Assembly (NCBI GenBank): GCA_030538425.1
Contig: JAUNTZ010000031.1
Coordinates: forward strand, 1 to 32,181
Direction: 5' to 3'
Length of the DNA stretch: 32,181 nt
Source: Paracoccus sp. (in: a-proteobacteria)
GTDB taxonomy: Bacteria > Pseudomonadota > Alphaproteobacteria > Rhodobacterales > Rhodobacteraceae
In this document: positions 1 to 7,372 of the stretch, in pieces
Layout: each line of letters begins with the position of its first letter
Position numbering within the stretch: the stretch's first letter is position 1
The notes under the pieces: generated by a model
Seen by the model: the letters and a program-made list of their open reading frames with translations, nothing else
Told to the model about the DNA's origin: nothing
Databases searched by the model: none
Made by a program: the position numbers and the translations under genes

Positions 1-812
1 TGCTCAAGCCGTTCTTGCTCAAGCCGGGCGCGTTCGGCGGCCTCGCGGGCAAGCTGCTCAGCCAGGCGCTGTTCTTCGGCCAGCCGCTCCTGCTCAAGAC
101 GCTCGGCCTCGGCGCGCTCTGCCTCGGCTTCGGCTGCGGCGATGCGCTCGGCCTCGGCCTGCTCGGCGGCCAGTTCGGCCTGCCGCTCAGCCTCGATCCG
201 CGCGGCTTCGGCGGCGCGGTTGGCCTCGACCAGACCATCGGGGCGCAGGCGGGGCGCGGGGCTGTCGTCCAAAGCAAGCGCCGAACGCGGTGGCGCGGTA
301 TCAGCGGGCGATGGCGGCGCATCCAGCGGGCTCGGCGCGTCGGGCAGGGCGGGCGGCGCGCTGTCACTCGCAGGCGGCGTCACCTGCGGCTGCGGTTGTG
401 GCGCGGGCTCGGGCAGCGGAGCCACCGTCGCGACCTCAACCGGCGGGGCCGTGGGCGCGTCAAGCTGGGACAGATCGGGCGCATCCTCGGCGGCGGGCGG
501 GGCCAGCGTGGCGACCTCGGGCGGGGCTGACGGCGCGGGTTGCGACAATTCGGGCGCGGCGGGCGCGGTCGTGTCGCCCGGTGCCTCGGGCTGGACCGGG
601 GCCTGACCGTCAGCCTGCCCGACCGGGCCCGCGCCACGCGAACGGGCGGCAAGCGCGTCGAATTCAGCCTCAGAGATCGTCGTGACCTCGGCCATCTGCA
701 AGGGCGGCGCCGGGCGGGCGGCAAACAGGTTGCCGCCGATAATCGCCCAGATCAGCACGGCGCCATGCGCGGTTCCCGAGACCCAGAACCCGATGCGGTC
801 GGACCGGCTCAT
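1..812 (-). CDS. tolA: TolA, cell-envelope spanning protein (partial, 3' end outside window)
   Basis: TolA links the inner-membrane TolQ-TolR motor to Pal at the outer membrane and helps constrict the envelope at division. About 270 codons lie in the window. The frame starts at the ATG at 810-812 and is still open at base 1. Residues 9-32 form one hydrophobic inner-membrane anchor. Residues from about 70 to 170 are a Pro/Ala/Thr-rich linker. From about residue 175 to the window edge lies an Ala/Glu/Arg-rich stretch with repeats such as [16 protein letters not shown], the long helical domain II of TolA. The C-terminal domain III is outside. The gene starts 4 bases after the tolR stop (817), in the order tolQ-tolR-tolA. 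Sequence of TolA is poorly conserved, so the call rests on position, membrane anchor and coiled coil together. Confidence 0.88.
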   Translation of the reverse strand, partial: MSRSDRIGFWVSGTAHGAVLIWAIIGGNLFAARPAPPLQMAEVTTISEAEFDALAARSRGAGPVGQADGQAPVQPEAPGDTTAPAAPELSQPAPSAPPEVATLAPPAAEDAPDLSQLDAPTAPPVEVATVAPLPEPAPQPQPQVTPPASDSAPPALPDAPSPLDAPPSPADTAPPRSALALDDSPAPRLRPDGLVEANRAAEAARIEAERQAELAAEQAEAERIAAAEAEAERAEAERLEQERLAEEQRLAEQLAREAAERARLEQERLE

Positions 813-816
813 CTGC

Positions 817-1269
817 CTAGCCGCCCATCCGCGGCCCGCCGGCATCCGTCACCAGCACGATATCGTTGAACCCGGCCGCGTTCATCGCGCCCATCACCTG
901 CACGACACGGGCATAAGGCACCGCCCCGTCAGCGCGCAGATAGACCTTGCGCGAGGCCCGCCCCACGGACGCCTCAGCCAGCGCCGCGATCAGCCGCGCC
1001 TCATCGACCTGCTCGGTCATCAGCATCATCGGCCCCTCAGCCGGGATCGAGACGGTCAGCGGCTCTTGCGGCTCAGCGGCGACGGCATTCGCGGCGGTCT
1101 GCGGCAGTTGCAGCGGCACGCCCACGGTCAGCAGGGGTGCCGCGACCATAAAGATGATCAGCAGCACCAGCATCACGTCCACAAAGGGCGTGACGTTGAT
1201 TTCGGCCATCGGCGCGTGACGCCGCCTGCGCCGGCGCGGAGTGCGCGATTTGCCGGGGGCAACCTGCAT
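817..1269 (-). CDS. tolR: TolR, proton-channel subunit of the Tol-Pal motor
   Basis: This 150-residue protein belongs to the ExbD/TolR family. It pairs with TolQ in the inner membrane and uses the proton-motive force to energise TolA. After a basic N-terminus (residues 8-18, [11 protein letters not shown]) comes the family signature [18 protein letters not shown], which runs into the only membrane helix and holds the conserved membrane aspartate in FVDVMLV. The periplasmic part (residues 50-150) ends in a typical ExbD fold segment ([19 protein letters not shown]). The ATG at 1267-1269 was preferred over an upstream ATG at 1330-1332 because the latter would overlap tolQ by about 60 bases. The chosen start has GAGGA about 10 bases upstream and sits 4 bases after the tolQ stop. 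Confidence 0.95.
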   Translation of the reverse strand: MQVAPGKSRTPRRRRRRHAPMAEINVTPFVDVMLVLLIIFMVAAPLLTVGVPLQLPQTAANAVAAEPQEPLTVSIPAEGPMMLMTEQVDEARLIAALAEASVGRASRKVYLRADGAVPYARVVQVMGAMNAAGFNDIVLVTDAGGPRMGG

Positions 1270-1273
1270 CGGC

Positions 1274-1969
1274 TTAATCCTCGCTGAGCTGGCGCGACAG
1301 GATGGTCGAAAACTCATCCGCAAAGGCGTCATAGCCCTGCGTGATGCGGTCGGCGTCGGCGGTGAACTTGTTGTAGAAAATCACCGCCGGAATGGCCGCC
1401 AGCAGGCCAAGCGCGGTCGCAAGCAGCGCCTCAGCGATGCCCGGCGCCACGACCGCAAGCGAGGTATCCTGCGCAATCGCGATCTGCTCAAAGGCGGTCT
1501 TGATGCCCCAGACCGTGCCGAAAAGCCCGATAAAAGGCGCGGTCGAGCCAATCGTGGCCAGCAGCGGCAGGCCACGGGTCAGGCGGCTTTCCTCGCGGCC
1601 AATCGCGACATTCATGCTGCGGTCGATGCGCGCGCCTGTGCCGGGGATCATCGCCCCCTCAGCCCCTTGCGATTTGCGCCATTCGGACATGCCCGCCACA
1701 AAGACCCGTTCCGACGCGCCGCGCGGCGTGTCGCCCAGCCGGTCATAGACGTCATCAAGCGCCTCACCCGACCAGAAGGCGCGGTCGAACTTGGACGCCT
1801 CACGCCGGGCGGCGGCGAAGGTCAGGAATTTCTGGATGATGATGGCCCAGGACCAGACCGAGGCCAGCACCAGAATGACCATGACGATCTGCACCGTCAG
1901 CGAGGACCGCATGAACAGCCCGATCAACGTAAAGTCGAGCGGCTGGCCCGTGGATGCGAGTGTTTCCAT
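1274..1969 (-). CDS. tolQ: TolQ, inner-membrane channel subunit of the Tol-Pal motor
   Basis: This 231-residue MotA/TolQ/ExbB proton-channel protein has the usual family length. Three membrane segments are visible: residues 12-43 (LTVQIVMVILVLASVWSWAI), about 135-160 (LATIGSTAPFIGLFGTVWGI, the conserved channel helix with GTVWGI) and about 170-200 (an AEALLATALGLLAAIPAV helix). The cytoplasmic loop between the first two holds the charged RIDRSMNVAIGREESRL segment found in the family. It forms the stator with TolR. The upstream gap to ybgC is 76 bases and the downstream gap to tolR is 4 bases, so the order ybgC-tolQ-tolR-tolA matches the standard proteobacterial operon. No clear promoter was seen in the 76-base gap. 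Confidence 0.96.
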   Translation of the reverse strand: METLASTGQPLDFTLIGLFMRSSLTVQIVMVILVLASVWSWAIIIQKFLTFAAARREASKFDRAFWSGEALDDVYDRLGDTPRGASERVFVAGMSEWRKSQGAEGAMIPGTGARIDRSMNVAIGREESRLTRGLPLLATIGSTAPFIGLFGTVWGIKTAFEQIAIAQDTSLAVVAPGIAEALLATALGLLAAIPAVIFYNKFTADADRITQGYDAFADEFSTILSRQLSED

Positions 1970-2045
1970 TATCTTGCCTGTCTGCCTTATGGCTGTTTGT
2001 CCGACTGTCTATCAGATCAGTTCGGTCAGGAACAACGAATTGCGT

Positions 2046-2438
2046 TCAACTTTGCATGAGAGCCGCGAGATCAGCCGGAACCCGCGCCGCTCGCATGGTT
2101 GCGGTGCTGACGCAGACCATCGTGACGCGGGCCTGAAACAGCAGCCTGTCGTCGCGGGTGACGGTTTGGGCCACCTCGATGCGGGCATTGCCGATCTGGG
2201 CGGGCGCGGTGTTCACCCGCAACAGATCGTCAAAGCGGGCGGGGGCCAGATAATCGGCCTCAACCCGGCGCACCGCAAAGACGAGGCCCTGTTCGTCTTT
2301 CAGCCGGTTCTGGTCGATGCCCAGCTCACGCACCCATTCCGTGCGCCCGCGCTCGATGAATTTCAGATAATTGGCGTAATAGACGATCCCGGCAAGGTCG
2401 GTATCCTCATAATAGACGCGGACGGGAAGATGGTGCAT
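2046..2438 (-). CDS. ybgC: YbgC, hotdog-fold acyl-CoA thioesterase of the Tol-Pal operon
   Basis: This 130-residue single-domain hotdog protein matches the YbgC length. It carries the family signature with the catalytic aspartate: VRVYYEDTDLAGIVYYANY at residues 6-24, followed by FIERGRTEWVRELG. Members hydrolyse short-chain or hydroxylated acyl-CoA in the cytoplasm, and the gene is a regular first member of tol-pal operons. The start at 2436-2438 was chosen because homology begins there and AGGAG lies about 6 bases upstream. The frame stays open further upstream, but that part reads through a hairpin element and has no family similarity. tolQ follows after 76 bases. Confidence 0.93.
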   Translation of the reverse strand: MHHLPVRVYYEDTDLAGIVYYANYLKFIERGRTEWVRELGIDQNRLKDEQGLVFAVRRVEADYLAPARFDDLLRVNTAPAQIGNARIEVAQTVTRDDRLLFQARVTMVCVSTATMRAARVPADLAALMQS

Positions 2439-2460
2439 CACTGGCTCCTGTTCTCTGGCC

Positions 2461-2527
2461 GGGCAGGGGGCTGTCTGCCCCCATCCGCTTGCGCGGATTC
2501 CCCCGAGGATATTTGCGGACAAAAGAC
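2461..2527. repeat. Double-hairpin intergenic element of Rhodobacterales type
   Basis: Two adjacent perfect stem-loops lie between the 191-aa gene and ybgC. One is GGGGGC-TGTCT-GCCCCC (2466-2482) and the next is ATCCGC-TTGC-GCGGAT (2483-2498). They are followed on the plus strand by CCCCGAGGATATTTGCGG and an ACAAAAGA tail. From memory, this kind of block (GC hairpins plus GAGGATATTTxx...CAAAAGA) is common at gene ends in Rhodobacterales genomes. It probably terminates or stabilises the transcript of the gene ending at 2530. A related AT-rich motif recurs at 22086-22141. Copy number was not counted. Confidence 0.6.
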
Positions 2528-2529
2528 AA

Positions 2530-3105
2530 TCACGCCACGCCAAGCCGCGCCGCCAGCCGATAGGCATGGGCAGGATCGGTCGCAAGGCTTGGCAGGACGG
2601 GCGCGTAGGCCGCCCGGATCAGCAGGGCGAGTTCCGCCGAGGGCGTGACCTGCGCCGCAAAGCTGAGGGTTGAGCGCATTGCGACCATCTCGGCCAGTTG
2701 CGCGGGGTGGGTATCGGCAAAGGCGCCGCCCACGCGCAGAAAGGAGAGGCAGGCGCGGATTGCGCCGCTCTTGTCAAAGCGCATCATCTGGTAATGGTCG
2801 CGCCCCGCGAGCCGCGCGGGCAGATCGTCAAGCCCGGTCAACAGGTCCAGATCGGGGATGCCGTCCAGCTCGTCCCAGTCGCGGCAGACAAAGACCAGCA
2901 GGTTCGCACCGCTTTCGGGGTCGGTCTCGGCAATGGCATGGCCCGCATGGGCGTAACCCGCCCGGATCGCGGCGCGAAAGATGTCCAGGCTCTCATCCGC
3001 CAGCCCGAAAATCACCGGAGCCACGGGGCGCCCCCATCTGGCGCAGAGGAATGAGCCGTCCGAGCGGGTGAACAGAGCGGAGATCTGATCGGTGGTCATG
3101 GTCAT
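2530..3105 (-). CDS. Conserved hypothetical protein, 191 aa
   Basis: I do not recognise a named domain. The product has no signal peptide and no membrane helix. It is acidic in its middle (AETDPESGANLLVFVCRDWDELDGIPDLDLL), which suggests a soluble cytoplasmic protein. Segments such as CARWGRPVAPVIFGL and CRDWDELDGIPD read like normal conserved protein rather than random translation, and I recall similar unnamed proteins in Rhodobacterales. The start is uncertain. ATGs at 3103-3105 and 3097-3099 are possible, neither with a strong Shine-Dalgarno. The longer frame to 3183 runs into low-complexity sequence at the edge of array A. The gene lies between array A and ybgC. It is in the same direction as the tol genes but separated by a double hairpin. 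Confidence 0.7.
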   Translation of the reverse strand: MTMTTDQISALFTRSDGSFLCARWGRPVAPVIFGLADESLDIFRAAIRAGYAHAGHAIAETDPESGANLLVFVCRDWDELDGIPDLDLLTGLDDLPARLAGRDHYQMMRFDKSGAIRACLSFLRVGGAFADTHPAQLAEMVAMRSTLSFAAQVTPSAELALLIRAAYAPVLPSLATDPAHAYRLAARLGVA

Positions 3106-3219
3106 GGCGGCGAGATAGGCGAAGGCGGGGCGGAAATCCAGCCCGGTGCGGGTGGGGGCGCTGCCGGTGATGGGTTGGGGCAAACTTCGCGATGGCGGTT
3201 AGGTGGCGGCAAAGGGTGG

Positions 3220-4318
3220 TGGTTAAGCGATGGCCATGGGCGCGGTTCTTGCCGGGGGGCGGGTGCAGATGTCCCATTGGCTGGAGGCGCGGCTTTTGGT
3301 CAGCCTGTAGCTGCCGAAGGTTAGCGGGCGATGGGTTTCGGTAGCTCGGTGAAGGCTTGGGAAGTGCGAGAGATGGCCAGAGGCTGCGACTGGTGGCGGG
3401 GCTTCACGCGCCGAAGGTGCGACGGATGTAAGCGATGGATTTGGGTAAGGCGGTTATAGCTGAAGGTCGGTCGCAACAGGTGGTCGTTAACCGCGGATGG
3501 CTCAGTGGCGCGATTGGGTGCCGAGGTTCCATAGGCTGGAAGCTGTCGCTTTTGGGACAGTGTGGAACCGCTGACGGTCACCCGCCGATGGGTTGGGGGG
3601 TAGCCGGTAATGGCCGGCGGCGCGAGAGATGGCTACAGGCTGCGAATGTTGGCGCGGTGTCGGGCGCGAATGTCCGAATGGTTGGACGCGATGGCTTTAG
3701 CTCAAACGGTCGCCACTGGAGGTCAACCGCCGATGGCTCGGGAATGCGACGGGTGGCGGCTGGCTGAGTCTGGTGGCGGTGGCGGAGTCCGAAAGGCTGA
3801 AATGACGGCTTCGGCTCAGCCGGTAGTCTCTGAAAGTCAGCTGCCGAACGTGCAACGGCTGGAAGCGATGGCTTCGGTTCAGCGTATTATAACTGGATGT
3901 CGCCCGCCGATGGGCCGTCGTCCGCCACCGATGGCTCGGGAATGTGAGTGGTGGCGGCTGGCTGAGACTGGTGGCGGAGGGGGAGCCCAAAGGGTGAGAC
4001 TGACGGCTTCGGCTCAGCCGGCAATCCCTGAAAGTCAGCTGCCGAAGCTGCAACGGCGAGAGCTGTGGCTTCTGTTAAGCGTATTATCACTGAATGCCAC
4101 CCGCCGATGGGAGGTCGTCCGCCGCCGATGGCTCGGGAATGTGAGTGGTGGCGGGGGCTCAGTCTGGTGACTCTGCTTCGGAGCGGGTGTCCCTATGGCT
4201 GAGACCGACGGCTTCGGCTCAGCCCGTAATTCCTGAAAGTCCGCCGCCGAACGTGCAACGGCTGAAAGCGGTAGCTTCGGTTCAGCTGATTATCGCCGGA
4301 GATTAGCCGTCTATGGGC
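3220..4318. repeat. Tandem array A, about 198-bp higher-order repeat (non-coding)
   Basis: This gene-free stretch is a decaying tandem array. Landmark CGATGGCTCG starts at 3731, 3929 and 4126 (198 and 197 apart). ACGGCTTCGGCTCAGCC starts at 3805, 4003 and 4208. CTGAAAGTC starts at 3830, 4028 and 4233. Each 198-bp unit divides into three related parts starting at ACGGCTTCGG, ATGGCTTCGG and ATGGCTCGGG (3805, 3868, 3931, then 4003; 63+63+72). Left of about 3700 the same words recur in poorer form (GCGATGG at 3227, 3434 and 3686), so divergence grows leftwards. The plus strand is rich in GG runs. A plus-strand frame at 3610-4170 stays open only because the period is a multiple of three. No convincing gene, RNA or mobile element was seen. 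Outer borders are approximate. Confidence 0.85.
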
Positions 4319-4343
4319 GCTTCGGTGGTGGCCGAGAATGACT

Positions 4344-4369
4344 CCGGGACCAGCCGCAGGCGGCCCCGG
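4344..4369 (-). terminator. Probable terminator of scoAB
   Basis: An imperfect GC-rich stem-loop begins about 22 bases past the scoB stop. The left arm CCGGGACCAGCC (4344-4355) pairs with GGCGGCCCCGG (4359-4369), with one bulge and one mismatch. On the minus strand it is followed by AGTCATTCTC, so there is no long T-run. Position fits transcription ending after scoB and before array A. Confidence 0.5.
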
Positions 4370-4391
4370 GGTTGCTACCTATCGCCCTTGA

Positions 4392-5017
<626 letters not shown>

Positions 5018-5018
<1 letters not shown>

Positions 5019-5722
5019 TATTCGCTCTCCCGTTTGCGGGTGGTGCGCTGTTCGATGCGCTTTTCATGCTCGCCCTGAACGATCCGGTGAACATAGATGC
5101 CGGGCAGGTGGATATGGTCGGGGTCAAGGCTGCCGCGCGGGACGATTTCCTCGACCTCGGCCACGCAGATGCGCCCGCAGGTCGCTGCCGGGACGTTGAA
5201 GTTGCGCGCGGTCTTACGGAAGATCAGGTTGCCGGTGTCATCCGCTTTCCACGCCTTGACGATGGCCAGATCGGTGACGATGCCGCGTTCGAGGATATAC
5301 TCCTCACCGTCGAAGGTCTTGACGTCCTTGCCCTCGGCAATCACCGTGCCGACGCCGGTCTTGGTGTAAAAGCCGGGGATGCCCGCGCCGCCCGCGCGCA
5401 TCCGTTCGGCCAGAGTGCCTTGCGGGTTGAACTCCAGCTCCAGCTCGCCGGAGAGGTATTGGCGCATGAATTCGGCGTTTTCACCGACATAAGAGGACTG
5501 CATCTTGCTGATCTGCTTGCTGTCCAGCAGGATGCCCAGCCCGAACCCGTCCACGCCGCAATTGTTGCTGGCGATGGTCAGGTTTTTCGTGCCCGCCTTG
5601 TGGATGGCCGCGATCAGCAATTCGGGGATGCCGCACAGGCCGAACCCGCCGGCCGCGATCGACATGCCGTCTTGCAAAACGCCCTCAAGCGCCGCCTCGG
5701 CATTGGGGTAAATCTTGTTCAT
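5018..5722 (-). CDS. scoA: 3-oxoacid CoA-transferase subunit A
   Basis: This 234-residue alpha subunit of the SCOT/AtoD family carries the CoA-binding signature [16 protein letters not shown] (residues 22-37). It also has the typical [33 protein letters not shown] and [16 protein letters not shown] segments. It forms a heteromer with ScoB. The start at 5720-5722 has a strong GGAGG 6-7 bases upstream. The frame is open further upstream, but that part lies antisense to the DUF488 gene and has no similarity. The last residues ([15 protein letters not shown]) are a basic tail. The gene diverges from the DUF488 gene across a gap of about 93 bases. Confidence 0.95.
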
Positions 5723-5746
5723 TCGTTCCTCCGCAACAGTTGGCTT

Positions 5747-5775
5747 GTTCTCGCAGCGGGGTCGTGTTCTGTCAA
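5747..5775 (-). promoter_or_regulatory. Possible sigma-70-type promoter for scoAB
   Basis: On the minus strand a perfect -35 box TTGACA (5775-5770) is followed, after 17 bases, by a weak -10 candidate GAGAAC (5752-5747) about 25 bases before the scoA ATG. The -10 is poor, but Rhodobacterales -10 boxes are often degenerate. This is an inference from spacing and position only. Confidence 0.3.
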
Positions 5776-5815
5776 TCGGTGCAGCGCTTTTGCGGCGGAT
5801 TCGATGGGGGAAATG

Positions 5816-6169
5816 ATGGAGATTGCGATCAAGCGCGCCTACGCGCCGGCCGAGGCGCAGGACGGAGACCGGGTTCTGGTGGACCGGCTGTGGCCGCGCG
5901 GCCTGTCCAAGGCCCGAGCGGCGCTGAGCCTCTGGGACAAGGCCCTCGCCCCAAGCGACGGCCTGCGCCATTGGTATGACCACGACCCCGCCAAATGGCC
6001 CGAGTTCCGCCGCCGCTATTTCGCGGAACTGGACGCCAACGCTGCTGCGGTCGATGCGCTGCGAGAGATGGCCGGGCGGGGCAAAGTGACGCTGATCTAC
6101 GCCTCACGCGAAGAGCGGCTGAACAATGCGGTCGCGTTGCGGGATTATATGGCGGGGGTGCGGGCGTGA
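5816..6169 (+). CDS. DUF488 family protein
   Basis: This 117-residue protein has the full DUF488 pattern: an N-terminal [10 protein letters not shown] strand, then [17 protein letters not shown], a central [23 protein letters not shown] and a C-terminal [22 protein letters not shown]. Members are small cytoplasmic proteins of unknown biochemical role. The family position usually occupied by YAAKDE-like residues reads YASREE here. ATGs at 5804, 5813 and 5816 are in frame. I chose 5816 because family proteins start right before the IKR strand and GGGGGA sits just upstream. The gene is divergent from scoA and its 3' side faces array B. Confidence 0.88.
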   Translation: MEIAIKRAYAPAEAQDGDRVLVDRLWPRGLSKARAALSLWDKALAPSDGLRHWYDHDPAKWPEFRRRYFAELDANAAAVDALREMAGRGKVTLIYASREERLNNAVALRDYMAGVRA

Positions 6170-6229
6170 GCGGGGGTGGGGCCGGTGGATGGTTTGCGAT
6201 GCGGCGATGTGCATATCGCTGGGGCGAGG

Positions 6230-7372
6230 TTGACGACGTCTGATCCGGGCATGGCAGCACCTGCCGGGGGCGGCGTGACCAAGCGGGCAATGCGGTCGAA
6301 TGAACGTGGAGGCGAGGCGGTCGCCTTTGGCGGGTGCGTGGTCAAGCCGGGATACGAGGGCTGAAAGCGCCTGCCGAGGCAGTCACCGCTTGCAAGCCCT
6401 GTCTGAGGCCGTGCGAACGCAGCCACGTTGCCCGAATGGATTATGGTAGAAAACTCAGCCTTTGTCGGCGGCATGATGTCCAGAGCAGGAGACGGAAGTA
6501 GCTTTTCAAGGGCGAAGCGTGACGGGTGATCACGCGGAGTATGCTGTCCGATGAACGCGGAGGCGAGGCGGTCGTTTTTGGCAGCCGCGTGGTCAAGCGG
6601 AGGATTCGAGGGCTGGCCCTTTCGCACATATGATCAGCTCTTGCGTGCCAGAGCCTGACCCGCTTGACCGTTACCTTGCTGGCCCGAGGCATGTAGAAAA
6701 ACGTCGCCTTTGTCGTCGGAGACCTGTCCTGATCCGAGGCATGCCAAGCCCTGTCAGGGTGCGCGGCGCCCGGTACGACCAATCGGATGATGCAACAGCT
6801 GGACTCATCCGCAGAGTTCAGCGACGCCTGCGCGACCGCGCCAAGCGTCCGAGCCTGAGCCAAACTTGACCGCAAGCGCTTTGCGCGTCCGGGCTAACGC
6901 GGAAAACGAGGCCTAGGCGGCGGCATCTTGGCTTGATCCGTATCACGCCAGAACCTGACCGTCCGGTTTGCTTTCCAGCCTGACCGAGCAGGTGATGCGA
7001 GGGCAGGCCGCGTCCTCGCTGGTCTCTGCCTGCGCGCCTGAGCCTGACGCCGTTCGAACCTAGCATCGTCGCCCGGGTGGATCACTGCGGAAAGCTCAGC
7101 CTTTTTCGGCGGCAACCTCTCCTGATACGGTTCACGCCAGAAACCGTCCGCAGGCGCGGCGTCCGGCGTGACCAAGCGGAGGATGCGGGCGCAGGAACGC
7201 GGACGTGAAACGGTCGCAGTTGGCGGTGCCTCTATGGCTTGGCGAATGATGCGATGGCTGGCGGCACCCGCCGAGCCGGTCACCGTCCAAGCCCGCGCAA
7301 AGCGTGCATGTTTGAGCCCCGCTTGACCGCAACCGACTTGCGCCGTCTGCTATCGCAGAAAACTCAACCTTC
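6230..7372. repeat. Tandem array B, about 190-270-bp units sharing the 3' end of topA
   Basis: The gap between the convergent DUF488 and topA genes is filled by about five diverged copies of one unit. GAGGCGAGGCGGTCG occurs at 6309 and 6560 and GTGGTCAAGC at 6338 and 6589, both exactly 251 apart. A GAAAACTCAGCCTT-like segment recurs at 6449, 6696, 6902, 7090 and 7358 (247, 206, 188 and 268 apart). It is usually followed by a GTCGGCGGCA-like motif. The last copy is the end of topA itself: the segment at 7358 spans its stop codon and last codons. TTGACCGCAA-like words precede several copies (6664, 6867, 7323). No gene was accepted here. Minus-strand frames through the units give repeated PPTKxEFS peptides but have different ends and no start signals. 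Confidence 0.8.

Noticed and set aside
3610-4170. A 186-codon plus-strand open frame inside array A (PPMARECxxWRLAE repeats)
   Set aside because: The frame is open because the 198-bp period is a multiple of three; it has no start signal, covers only part of the array and breaks in the third unit. The protein is Gly/Arg-rich and resembles nothing.
6441-7283. Several minus-strand open frames in array B with repeated PPTKxEFS peptides
   Set aside because: They differ in length and frame, have no ribosome-binding sites, and follow the repeat rather than any conserved protein.
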